A model generated the notes under the pieces. That model did no database searches. It was not told the DNA's origin and saw nothing but the letters and a program-made list of their open reading frames with translations. From Edaphobacter lichenicola (GTDB lineage Bacteria; Acidobacteriota; Terriglobia; Terriglobales; Acidobacteriaceae), in the NCBI RefSeq assembly GCF_014201315.1, contig NZ_JACHDY010000002.1:248001-312000 (forward strand): a stretch of DNA of 64,000 nucleotides, given 5' to 3'. The position numbers and the translations under genes were made by a program. Shown piece by piece: positions 57,101 to 64,000 of this stretch (within the stretch, counting starts at the first letter, position 1; each line of letters begins with the position of its first letter).

Positions 57101-60100
57101 AGCAACGGCGTCATCGCCGGAACTCCCACCGCCACCGGCAGCTTCCCCATAGCCATCACCGCCACCGACGCCGGATCACCAGCCCTCACCGCAAAGGCCA
57201 CCCTCACTCTCTCGGTCACGGCACCCATCGCGCCTCTCTCCATCACCTCCACCGCATTTGCAGGAGCAACCTCCAACCAGCCCTACACCGCCACACTCAG
57301 CGCCACCGGCGGAACTGCTCCCTACACCTGGTCCGTCACCGGCCTGCCCGCAGGTCTCACCCTCGGCAGCAACGGCGTCATCGCCGGAACCCCCACCGCC
57401 ACAGGAACCTTCTCCATCACCGTCACCGTCACCGATAGCCAGAGCCCAGCCAAGACCGCCTCCGCCACCATCCCACTCGCGGTCACCGCAGCCATCGCGC
57501 CGCTCTCCATCACCTCCACCGCATTTGCAGGAGCCACCTCCACCCAGCCCTATAGCACCACACTCAGCGCTACCGGCGGAACCGCTCCCTACACCTGGTC
57601 CGTCACCGGCCTGCCCGCAGGTCTCAGCCTCAGCAGCAACGGCGTCATCGCCGGAACCCCCACCGCCACTGGCAACTTCTCCATCAGCGTCACCGTCACC
57701 GATAGCCAGAGCCCAGCCAAGACCGCCTCCGCCACCATCCCACTCTCGGTCACCGCACCCATCGCGCCGCTCTCCATCACCTCAACCGCATTTGCAGGAG
57801 CAACCTCCAACCAGCCCTACAGCACCACACTCAGCGCCACCGGCGGAACTGCTCCCTACACCTGGTCCGTCACCGGCCTGCCTGCAGGTCTCACCCTCGG
57901 CAGCAACGGCGTCATCGCCGGAACCCCCACCGCCACAGGAACCTTCTCCATCACCGTCACCGTCACCGATAGCCAGAGCCCAGCCAAGACCGCCTCCGCC
58001 ACCATCCCACTCGCGGTCACCGCAGCCATCGCGCCGCTCTCCATCACCTCCACCGCATTTGCAGGAGCCACCTCCACCCAGCCCTATAGCACCACACTCA
58101 GCGCTACCGGCGGAACCGCTCCCTACACCTGGTCCGTCACCGGCCTGCCCGCAGGTCTCAGCCTCGGCAGCAACGGCGTCATCGCCGGAACCCCCACCGC
58201 CACTGGCAACTTCTCCATCAGCGTCACCGTCACCGATAGCCAGAGCCCAGCCAAGACCGCCTCCGCCACCATCCCACTCGCGGTCACGGCACCCATCGCG
58301 CCGCTCTCCATCACCTCCACAGCATTTGCAGGAGCCACCTCCAACCAGCCCTACAGCACCACACTCAGCGCCACCGGCGGAACTGCTCCCTACACCTGGT
58401 CCGTCACCGGCCTGCCTGCAGGTCTCAGCCTCGGCAGCAACGGCGTCATCGCCGGAACCCCCACCGCCACAGGAACCTTCAGCTTAACCACAACGGTTAC
58501 AGATAGTGAAAGCCCGACAAAGACTGCGTCGGCCACAATCTCACTGCTCGTTGCGGTTCCTCCGCTGACAATCACTTCCTCAACCCTTCCCTCAGGCACC
58601 GATGGAACAACCTATTCCGGCACTCTACAGGCAAGCGGAGGAACACCCGCCTACACGTGGTCGATCAGTGGCAGCCTGCCCAGCGGATTGACTCTCGCGG
58701 CTACCACCGGCGTGATCTCCGGTACACCCTCGGTAACCGGCACCACCAGCTTCACCGCAACCGTAAGCGACAACGGCAGTCCCGTCCAGAGTAAGTCAGT
58801 CACCGTCTCGATCACACTCAGTGCAGCACAGCCACCCCCTGGTCCGGGTACCACGTGGTACATCCGCCCGGATGGTGGCAGCAACACCCAGTGCACGGGC
58901 AAGACCAACGCGGCGTACCCCGGATCGGGCACGGGTCAAGCCTGTGCCTTCAATCACCCCTACCAGATGATGAACTCCTCCGGCAGCTGGGCCAAGTTTG
59001 CGGGCGGCGACACGATCCAATTTGTGAACACCAGCGGCACGTCCGACACCTACTACATGGGAGAACAGAATAGCGGCGTGGGAACGGACTGGCACGCGCA
59101 GCTCAGCGGAATCTGCCCTGCGCCGAATTCAGGTAACAGCGAAGGTTCCAGCTGCATCCTTCCTGCTCCTCCCTCGGGCACGGCCGGCCAGCACACCCGG
59201 ATTCTGGGCCAGAACGCCGGCAACTGCCACGACTCCGGTCACACTCACCTGGTCAATCCGACCATCCTGAGCGGTATCGATGCCGCCTTCGTGGTCCTCG
59301 ATACCCGCGGCACCGACTACGTGGACATCTCCTGCATCGAGATCACCCAGCCCGACACCTGCACCATGGTCGCTGGCGCAGGCCAGTGCACTGACTCCAA
59401 AAACTACGTGCGCTACGGCGGACTCCTTCTCAACTACCTGACCCAACAGGGTCCCTCCAACCTCACCCTGCAGGATCTCGCAATCGTCGGCACCGCAGGC
59501 AGCGGTATCCTCGGAAGCAAGCTCAACAAATCCAGCAGCGATGTCTTCTCCGCCACCGATGTCTATGTGATCGGCAACGGACAAGCTGGATGGAATGGCG
59601 ACGGCGGAGGATGCAACACCTCCTGCGAGACCGTGGGAACCATGAATATCTCCTATGCGACGATCGACTGGAATGGCTGCGTCGCCGTCAAGCCTTACGA
59701 CATGACCAAGCCCGATACGCAGAACGCCTTCAACTACTGCTACGGGCAGGAGTCGGGAGGCTACGGCGACGGCTTCGTCCAGATTGCCGCCGGCAACATG
59801 ACCATGAACGTGGATCACAGCCACTTCCGCTGGAATACGCAGGACGGATTCGACTCACTTCACTTGAGTGACGACGTGAAGACCTCCCCGGCGATCCATA
59901 TCTCCGACTCCTGGTCGGAGGGCAACGGCGGTCAAACCTTCAAGCTCGGAGCCGGGGCCGCTTCCACCGCCATCAACAACGTCTCCATCAGCAACTGCCG
60001 GATTCTGAGCAACGCCTCGGCTTTCCCGCTCAATCCCTCCGGCTGGGCTCTGGACAGCGCCGACACCTGCCGCGCCGCAGGCGATCAATGGGCCTTCCAG

Positions 60101-60577
60101 TTGAACAACGGCACCGCAATCACGCTCGAGAACAACACCTCGGTCGGCTACGGCAACACCATGTACGACATCGAGTGTGCGGCGCTGGCTCCTAACTGCG
60201 CGGCCAACGGCGCGACGTTTATCTTCAGAAATAACATCAGCAAAGGTTATGCCGATCCCGGCAATAGCAACACGCTTGCCTCCGGCATCTACCTTGGCAG
60301 CGGAAATGTCTTCGCCAACTCTGGATCCGCGATCGATCACAACCTGTGGAACACGATAGCCACAGGCTGCCCGGATAGTTATCTAAGTCAGCAGGAGAAG
60401 ATCTACACCTGCGGCGATCCCGATCTGACAGGTGAGTCCAACATCAACGCCATCAATCCCAACATTAGTTCCTCGAGTCCAGCCATCAACTCCGGTATCG
60501 CAGTCTCCGGAGTCACCACCGACTTCAACGGAAAGACCAGAGCCAACCCGCCAGCCATCGGCGCCATGGAACCATAA
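54116..60577 (+). CDS. Giant Ig-repeat beta-helix surface protein (2153 residues)
   Basis: The start is TTG 54116 behind AGAGG. The signal peptide ends in CLGCGAG, so C23 may be lipidated although the lipobox is not typical. An IPT/TIG-like domain follows (about 34-118). Sixteen putative-Ig domains come next (about 125-1575), with a Pro/Thr linker after the first. Thirteen of them (from 55100) form regular 87-89-residue units with SGGTAPYTWS and SNGVIAGTPTATG signatures. A Cys-rich beta-helix (about 1576-2153) closes the protein, about 90% identical to that of the 802-residue paralogue. It is probably a cell-surface adhesin or matrix protein: a stalk of Ig domains presents the helix. The domain order is unusual because the helix is at the tip. 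Its function is not demonstrated. Confidence 0.82.
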   Translation: MAKLFRAIAATAGFALLHFCLGCGAGLVPVNITPSISQVVPQTIAAGSKNQTIKVSGTNFTSESVILWNGSPLSTSVVDSNTLSSALASNIVATPSTVQLQVQNTVTKASSTSVPVVITTPATGASASTLTLSTTSLPQPALGALYSVALTANGGTPAYIWSVTAGQLPSGLSLSSTGVISGAPTSSRNFSFTITVTDSSSPAQTAAVQFGLNIPAAPPVSTPPPPVTTPPPPTTPPVSPTPLQITPSLPAGVVGSMYSGSLQASGGTAPYAWSSSTLPAGLSLGSNGTLSGDPTSSGSTTVTFTVADSSSPALTTSVAATLVVAPQPLTITVVSLPAGQTNSPYSASLQVSGGTAPYTWSASALPVGLTLTNNGIISGTPTASGNFPIVVTVADAGSPTLTTKAAFTLSVSATIQPLIITSTSLAPATSSKPYSASLDASGGTAPYTWSAGALPAGLTLTSNGIISGTPTTTGAFSITVTVTDAGSPSLSAKTSFSLSVAATIQPLNVTSATLAGATSDQPYSASLNASGGTAPYAWSASALPAGLSLQSNGILSGTPTLTGSFPVTFTVTDAGSPTQTAKATLSISVTADIQPLTITSTSVAPATSNKPYSASLDASGGTAPYTWSASALPAGLSLRSNGILSGTPTTTGSFPITFTVTDAGSPALTAKTTLSISVTAAIQPLTITSTAFAGATANQPYSVSLNASGGTAPYSWSAAGLPAGLSLSSNGIIAGTPTATGSFPITFTVTDASAPAVTAKATFGLSVTAPIQPLTITSTAIASATSNQPYTASLNASGGTAPYIWSAAGLPAGLSLASNGIIAGTPTATGSFPITFTVTDAGSPTLTTKATLTLSIATAIQPLTITSTAFAGATSNQPYTASLNASGGTAPYTWSAAGLPAGLSLAGNGIISGTPTATGSFPITFTVTDAGSPALTAKATLTLSVTTPIAPLSITSTAFAGATSNQPYAATLSATGGTTPYTWSVTGLPAGLTLGSNGVIAGTPTATGSFPIAITATDAGSPALTAKATLTLSVTAPIAPLSITSTAFAGATSNQPYTATLSATGGTAPYTWSVTGLPAGLTLGSNGVIAGTPTATGTFSITVTVTDSQSPAKTASATIPLAVTAAIAPLSITSTAFAGATSTQPYSTTLSATGGTAPYTWSVTGLPAGLSLSSNGVIAGTPTATGNFSISVTVTDSQSPAKTASATIPLSVTAPIAPLSITSTAFAGATSNQPYSTTLSATGGTAPYTWSVTGLPAGLTLGSNGVIAGTPTATGTFSITVTVTDSQSPAKTASATIPLAVTAAIAPLSITSTAFAGATSTQPYSTTLSATGGTAPYTWSVTGLPAGLSLGSNGVIAGTPTATGNFSISVTVTDSQSPAKTASATIPLAVTAPIAPLSITSTAFAGATSNQPYSTTLSATGGTAPYTWSVTGLPAGLSLGSNGVIAGTPTATGTFSLTTTVTDSESPTKTASATISLLVAVPPLTITSSTLPSGTDGTTYSGTLQASGGTPAYTWSISGSLPSGLTLAATTGVISGTPSVTGTTSFTATVSDNGSPVQSKSVTVSITLSAAQPPPGPGTTWYIRPDGGSNTQCTGKTNAAYPGSGTGQACAFNHPYQMMNSSGSWAKFAGGDTIQFVNTSGTSDTYYMGEQNSGVGTDWHAQLSGICPAPNSGNSEGSSCILPAPPSGTAGQHTRILGQNAGNCHDSGHTHLVNPTILSGIDAAFVVLDTRGTDYVDISCIEITQPDTCTMVAGAGQCTDSKNYVRYGGLLLNYLTQQGPSNLTLQDLAIVGTAGSGILGSKLNKSSSDVFSATDVYVIGNGQAGWNGDGGGCNTSCETVGTMNISYATIDWNGCVAVKPYDMTKPDTQNAFNYCYGQESGGYGDGFVQIAAGNMTMNVDHSHFRWNTQDGFDSLHLSDDVKTSPAIHISDSWSEGNGGQTFKLGAGAASTAINNVSISNCRILSNASAFPLNPSGWALDSADTCRAAGDQWAFQLNNGTAITLENNTSVGYGNTMYDIECAALAPNCAANGATFIFRNNISKGYADPGNSNTLASGIYLGSGNVFANSGSAIDHNLWNTIATGCPDSYLSQQEKIYTCGDPDLTGESNINAINPNISSSSPAINSGIAVSGVTTDFNGKTRANPPAIGAMEP
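55100..58564 (+). repeat. Tandem array of thirteen Ig-domain units (267-bp period)
   Basis: Units begin at 55100, 55367, 55634, 55901, 56168, 56435, 56702, 56969, 57236, 57503, 57770, 58037 and 58304. Twelve are exactly 267 bp; the last is 261 bp. Similarity rises along the array: the first units differ widely, those from 56969 are nearly uniform. Units 57236-57769 and 57770-58303 form a 534-bp higher-order pair differing at few bases. All length changes keep the frame. Confidence 0.95.
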
Positions 60578-60636
60578 ACAAAACAACAACCTGCAAACCC
60601 AGCCGGCCGCGTCACTCCACGCGGCCGGTCTTTCTT
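58844..60636 (+). repeat. Long direct repeat, copy 2
   Basis: Second copy of the repeat at 48640-50430, covering the beta-helix half of the giant gene and its terminator. The stem of the hairpin is kept, but the T-tract differs (TCTTTCTT instead of TTTTTT). Confidence 0.85.
60603..60636 (+). terminator. Intrinsic terminator after the giant gene, possibly bidirectional
   Basis: The stem CCGGCCGCGT/ACGCGGCCGG (60603-60612 and 60619-60628) has a 6-nt loop and is followed by TCTTTCTT. On the other strand the hairpin is followed by a T-rich stretch, so it may also end the convergent dehydrogenase transcript. Confidence 0.85.
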
Positions 60637-60708
60637 GCGCCCCTTAACCAGGTCATGGGCGATGTCCGAAAGAAAAGCCGCACGCAACCAGAAAGCGACG
60701 CCTTCACC

Positions 60709-62076
60709 CTAGCAACGAACGATCTTGTCCGACTTGATCCCCTTCGTCGCATTCCGCGAGTCCACCACCAGCTTCGACTTGTTCACAATGTCCTTGTAGT
60801 CGTAGTCCGTATGGTCCGTCATGATCAGAACGCAGTCGTACTGTCCCAGGTCATCGAGCGGCGTACAGGTCATATTCAGGTTGTAGTGCCGGCCTCTGCC
60901 CACGGTCGGGAAGTAAGGATCGTTGTACTGCACCTCAGCCCCCTGCTCCCGCAGCAATTCGATCACGGTCAGCGACGGCGACTCACGCAGGTCATCAATG
61001 TCCTTCTTGTAAGCCATCCCCAGCATCAGGATGCGCGCCCCGTTCACAGCTTTTTTATTCTGGTTCAGCCCCTTCGCGACGTACTGCACCACATGCGCAG
61101 GCATCGCCTCATTCACCTCGCCAGCCAGCTCGATGAAGCGCGTGTTGAAGTCGTACTCCTTCGCCTTCCAGCTCAGATAAAACGGATCGATCGGAATGCA
61201 ATGTCCACCCAGCCCCGGCCCCGGATAGAACGGATGAAACCCGAACGGCTTCGTCGCCGCAGCGTCGATCACCTCCCAGATATCCATCCCCATCTTCAGC
61301 GCCAGCACCTTCAACTCGTTGACCAGAGCAATATTCACGCAGCGATAGATGTTCTCGAGCAGCTTCGTCATCTCTGCTGCGCGCGTCGAAGACACCCTCA
61401 CCGAGCGCGTAAAGATACCCTCGTACATCACCGCCGCCAGCTCTGTGGCAATCTCTTCATGGCCGCCCACGACCTTCGGAATATCACGCCGCGCCACTGT
61501 CGTGTTGCCCGGATCTTCACGTTCCGGCGAGAACGCCACATAGAACACACCCTGCTCGGCCACGGCACCCTTACTCTGCACCTTCAGTCCATTGCGGTTC
61601 TCCGCCTCGAGGATCGGGATCATCAGATCCTCCGTAGTCCCCGGATACGTCGTGCTCTCGAGCACCACCAGTTGGCCCTCCTGCAGCCACGGAGCGGCAG
61701 CCTTCGCCGTATTCTCCACGTAGCTCAGGTCCGGCTCGCGATGTTCGGTCAGCGGCGTCGGCACGCACATAATGATGGCGTCCATATCGGAGAGCCCGGC
61801 AAAGTCCGCCGTAGCCTTGAATCCATGCGCCCGCGCGCTCTGAATCTCCTCAGCAGGAATCCGAAAGATATAAGACCGGCCCGCCTCGAGATCTGTAACC
61901 TTTTTAGTGTCAATATCAAATCCTGTCACCTTGAAACCCGCCTCCGACAGCAGCAGAGACAGCGGCAACCCGACATACCCGAGCCCGATCACTCCGATCT
62001 TCGCGGTACGGTTCTCCAGACGCGTCATGCGCTCCTGCGCAATCTTCGGCAAAACAACTTGGCTTTGTGTCAACAT
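60709..62076 (-). CDS. UDP-sugar 6-dehydrogenase (WbpA/WbpO-like)
   Basis: The protein is 455 residues from ATG 62076. The NAD fold is KIGVIGLGYVGLPLS (27-40). The central domain has CVPTPLTEHREPDLSYVENT and ESTTYPGTTED. The catalytic Cys is C293 in GPGLGGHCIPIDPFYLSWK. The C-domain carries MLGMAYKKDIDDLRESPSL. The enzyme oxidises a UDP-hexose(N-acetyl) at C6 to the uronate, feeding EPS. The pattern resembles the UDP-GlcNAc/GalNAc group more than UDP-glucose dehydrogenases. ATG 62028 with AGGAG is an alternative start. A longer reading adds 43 residues without family character. Confidence 0.9.
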   Translation of the reverse strand: MLTQSQVVLPKIAQERMTRLENRTAKIGVIGLGYVGLPLSLLLSEAGFKVTGFDIDTKKVTDLEAGRSYIFRIPAEEIQSARAHGFKATADFAGLSDMDAIIMCVPTPLTEHREPDLSYVENTAKAAAPWLQEGQLVVLESTTYPGTTEDLMIPILEAENRNGLKVQSKGAVAEQGVFYVAFSPEREDPGNTTVARRDIPKVVGGHEEIATELAAVMYEGIFTRSVRVSSTRAAEMTKLLENIYRCVNIALVNELKVLALKMGMDIWEVIDAAATKPFGFHPFYPGPGLGGHCIPIDPFYLSWKAKEYDFNTRFIELAGEVNEAMPAHVVQYVAKGLNQNKKAVNGARILMLGMAYKKDIDDLRESPSLTVIELLREQGAEVQYNDPYFPTVGRGRHYNLNMTCTPLDDLGQYDCVLIMTDHTDYDYKDIVNKSKLVVDSRNATKGIKSDKIVRC

Positions 62077-62464
62077 AGTCTCGATTATCGCATCCACCTT
62101 CCGCACTTCATCATTTTGAAACTCGATCAAAACATCGGAGTTCCAGTAAATTATTCGCCTTCTCAACCACGCTTCACACTTCGCACGCAAACCGCATGAA
62201 ACCATGCGGGCTGTATCCCCCAGAAAGCCCTAAGCCGTCCAATTATTTTTACTTCATCCTGCCGGCGATCGATCAGCCCTCTTCGGTCGTCCGGGTCGCA
62301 CGAAAGTCGCATTGACCTGCATCTTCCCGCTCCTCAAACTTAAATCACGCTGCCCTCTGCCAGCGGCACTAGCTTTCGTCCTGCAAACCCTGATAATAAG
62401 GGAGGCATCACGTCACTAAACATCTTTGCAACGCCCCAGCACGGTACGTCTGGGTGGAGGAATG
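62077..62464. other. Divergent intergenic region between nucleotide-sugar genes
   Basis: About 390 bases between the dehydrogenase (minus) and the epimerase (plus). No gene, RNA or repeat was recognised. A GGAGG ribosome site ends it at the plus-strand gene. Confidence 0.5.
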
Positions 62465-63436
62465 ATGGCCCGTTATCTCATCACCGGAATCGCAGGCTTC
62501 ATCGGCTCATCCCTGGCCCACACTCTCGTCGAGCAGGGACACGACGTACGCGGCATCGACAACCTCTCCACCGGCAACCTCGACAACCTCGCCGACATCC
62601 GCCACGCCATCGACTTTCATGAGATGGACCTCCAGGATGCCACCGGCATGAAGTCCGCCTGCGACGGCATCGACTACATCCTCCATCAGGGTGCCCTCGC
62701 CTCGGTCCCGCGCTCGGTCAAAGATCCCCTTACCTCGCACGAATCCAACATCAACGGCACGCTGAACCTGCTCATCGCAGCGCGTGACGCCAAGGTTCGC
62801 CGCATCGTCTACGCGGCCTCCTCCTCGGCCTACGGCGACCAGCCCACCCAGCCCAAGCAGGAAGACATGCTCCCCCGCCCGCTCTCGCCCTACGCCGTCC
62901 AGAAGCTCACCTGCGAGTACTACCTCCAGTCCTTCTACCGAGCCTACGGCCTCGAAGGCGTCTGCCTGCGCTACTTCAACATCTTCGGCCCCCGCCAGGC
63001 CGCCGACTCGCCCTACTCCGGCGTCATCGCCCAGTTCACCTTCAAGATGATGGAGGGCACCGCCCCTACCATCTTCGGCGACGGCCTCACCAGCCGCGAC
63101 TTCAACTACGTCGACAACGCCGTCAGCGCCAACCTCCTCGCCTGCCTCGCGCCCAGCGAAGTAGCCACCGGCCGCGTCTTCAACATCGGCACCGGCAAGA
63201 GCCACACCCTCAACGAGGTCTACGCCACCATCGCTGGCCAGCTCGGCTTCACCGCCCAGCCGATCTACGGCCCCCCAAGAGCAGGCGACATCCAGCACTC
63301 CCTGGCCGACATCACCCGCGCCAGCACCGAGCTGGGCTATCTACCCAAAGCCCACTTCCACGAAGGCCTCAAGAAGACCGTCGCCTGGTACCTCGAAGAG
63401 AAGCAGAAAAAGGAAGTCACAGCTCTCAAAGCCTGA
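62465..63436 (+). CDS. NAD-dependent UDP-N-acetylglucosamine 4-epimerase-like (WbpP-like)
   Basis: This 323-residue extended short-chain dehydrogenase has nucleotide motif TGIAGFIGSS (7-16). The catalytic set is YAASSSAYGD and SPYAVQK (Tyr-x3-Lys). The pattern HQGALASVPRSVKDPLTSHE closely resembles WbpP, which interconverts UDP-GlcNAc and UDP-GalNAc. Together with the divergent dehydrogenase it would give UDP-GalNAcA-type sugars (inference). ATG 62465 is behind GGAGG at a good distance; the preceding ATG 62462 is too close. Confidence 0.9.
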   Translation: MARYLITGIAGFIGSSLAHTLVEQGHDVRGIDNLSTGNLDNLADIRHAIDFHEMDLQDATGMKSACDGIDYILHQGALASVPRSVKDPLTSHESNINGTLNLLIAARDAKVRRIVYAASSSAYGDQPTQPKQEDMLPRPLSPYAVQKLTCEYYLQSFYRAYGLEGVCLRYFNIFGPRQAADSPYSGVIAQFTFKMMEGTAPTIFGDGLTSRDFNYVDNAVSANLLACLAPSEVATGRVFNIGTGKSHTLNEVYATIAGQLGFTAQPIYGPPRAGDIQHSLADITRASTELGYLPKAHFHEGLKKTVAWYLEEKQKKEVTALKA

Positions 63437-63456
63437 CTTGCTCAAGGCCTGACTTG
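63425..63456 (+). repeat. 16-mer tandem duplication at a stop codon
   Basis: CTCAAAGCCTGACTTG (63425-63440) and CTCAAGGCCTGACTTG (63441-63456) differ at one base. The stop codon of the epimerase gene (63434-63436) lies within the first copy. Confidence 0.85.
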
Positions 63457-63566
63457 AAAAACGAACGAACACGAAGAGGCCGCCGGCAAACCAGGCGGCC
63501 CCTCACCATGACGTTCTCTCCTCTCACCAGGGGCTGCTCCGCAACCTCCGATGAGATCCACTCAAA

Positions 63567-64000
63567 CTACGCGCGCATCCGACGCAACAATGCACCCGCA
63601 GAACCAATCAGGCCCGTTCCCAGAAGCAGCAGCGAACTCGGCTCCGGAACCGGTGAGACCTCACCGGAAAAATCGACGCCGTAGTCCGCACCATTAGCCT
63701 GGAGAACTTGAAACGTCAACGTATTGACTCCGCTGACAAAATCGTTCGAGTTGAGCGACACCCGCGTAGGATCGCCGATACAGGTTGGTATACCGTTCGA
63801 GCAATGCGGATACGAGTCTCCCGTCGGCGTGATCTCCAGGTTCCCATTCAGAAATACCGCAACCGTATCGTCCGCGTAGATATTCAGGTAGCCGCTCGCG
63901 CCGCTAGGATTCTTGGTGTCAAGGGTGAACGTGCTGGTGAAGAAGTAGTTGGCATTTGGCGTCGCGACAAACGGACTCGACTGTGGTCCCGTCTGGGCCC
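63567..64000 (-). CDS. PEP-CTERM sorting-signal protein, C-terminal part (5' end beyond window)
   Basis: The frame stays open to the window edge, so about 143 C-terminal residues are visible. The visible part is a beta-rich domain (NYFFTSTFTLD, GYLNIYADDTVAVFLNG, with two Cys in HCSNGIPTC). A typical PEP-CTERM tail closes it: SPVPEPSSLLLLGTGLIG, then SAGALLRRMRA, i.e. VPEP, a hydrophobic stretch and an Arg-rich end. It is an expected substrate of the exosortase encoded at 30297. It converges with the epimerase gene. The function of the beta domain is unknown. Confidence 0.92.
   Translation of the reverse strand, partial: AQTGPQSSPFVATPNANYFFTSTFTLDTKNPSGASGYLNIYADDTVAVFLNGNLEITPTGDSYPHCSNGIPTCIGDPTRVSLNSNDFVSGVNTLTFQVLQANGADYGVDFSGEVSPVPEPSSLLLLGTGLIGSAGALLRRMRA

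Noticed and set aside
55100-58564. CRISPR-like or satellite DNA
   Set aside because: The units are coding, 267 bp long without spacer structure, and stay in frame. No CRISPR array or cas gene was seen in the window.
56254-58599. Regularly spaced 73-codon minus-strand frames at 267-bp intervals
   Set aside because: They are the antisense shadows of the Ig repeat units; their spacing only reflects the array.
47965-60577. Pectate-lyase or polysaccharide-lyase activity of the beta-helix proteins
   Set aside because: The fold type fits, but no catalytic Asp/Lys/Arg pattern of a lyase family could be recognised by eye; they are left as beta-helix proteins of unknown activity.
60655-62199. A 514-codon plus-strand frame opposite the UDP-sugar dehydrogenase
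   Set aside because: Antisense of a gene with all catalytic motifs; the translation is His/Arg/Leu-rich without family character.
63478-63500. Hairpin GGCCGCC/GGCGGCC after the epimerase gene as terminator
   Set aside because: The 7-bp stem has no T-tract on either strand, so it was not called as an intrinsic terminator.

Overview
The window looks like chromosomal DNA of a soil acidobacterium (class Terriglobia, family Acidobacteriaceae; genus not resolvable by eye). The reasons are a VWFA-related protein of the acidobacterial type, a giant TonB-receptor-like barrel with a carboxypeptidase-regulatory N-domain, and a complete exosortase/PEP-CTERM exopolysaccharide locus in G+C-rich DNA. Everything is read from sequence; family names come from recognised motifs, not from a search.

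Region 1 (1-4000): an rRNA operon on the minus strand, 16S - tRNA-Ile(GAT) - tRNA-Ala(TGC) - 23S (cut by the window edge), with boxA-like antiterminator sites and two tandem promoters upstream of 16S.

Region 2 (4100-19200): mixed housekeeping and envelope genes. These are a DUF4337 membrane protein, a VIT-type metal transporter, and a co-oriented run of a DUF5666-like periplasmic protein, a TonB-receptor-like barrel, a VWFA protein and a TPR protein. They are followed by a DUF5522 miniprotein, a Tat-exported GH1 glycosidase that lacks the usual acid/base Glu, EgtB, MarC, branched-chain aminotransferase and a cupin.

Region 3 (19200-47400): the exosortase/EPS locus. Two sigma-54 activators (one with a receiver lacking its phospho-acceptor Asp) sit beside a six-gene minus-strand operon for polysaccharide initiation, chain length control and export (22968-29806). 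A divergent plus-strand unit encodes exosortase, EpsI and a TPR lipoprotein. Next come glycosyltransferases, an O-antigen-ligase-like protein, a flippase, an acetyltransferase, an FkbH-like/ACP pair, a polysaccharide deacetylase and two more glycosyltransferases.

Region 4 (47400-60640): three secreted parallel beta-helix proteins. Two are paralogues with a near-identical ~575-residue C-terminal half and a duplicated terminator. One has two Ig-like domains; the other, 2153 residues, has sixteen, thirteen of them in an array of almost exactly 267-bp units. Both have two short matching boxes at the same distances upstream although the surrounding DNA has diverged. The third beta-helix protein lies between them and ends in a PEP-CTERM-like tail.

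Region 5 (60700-64000): a UDP-sugar 6-dehydrogenase and a divergent UDP-GlcNAc 4-epimerase-like enzyme that would supply uronic-acid sugars, and the C-terminal part of a genuine PEP-CTERM protein running off the window.

Taken together (inference), regions 3-5 form one surface programme: sugar supply, EPS assembly and decoration, export, sorting of PEP-CTERM proteins, and large adhesin-like proteins probably co-regulated with it. No transposase, integrase, phage gene or CRISPR array was seen.
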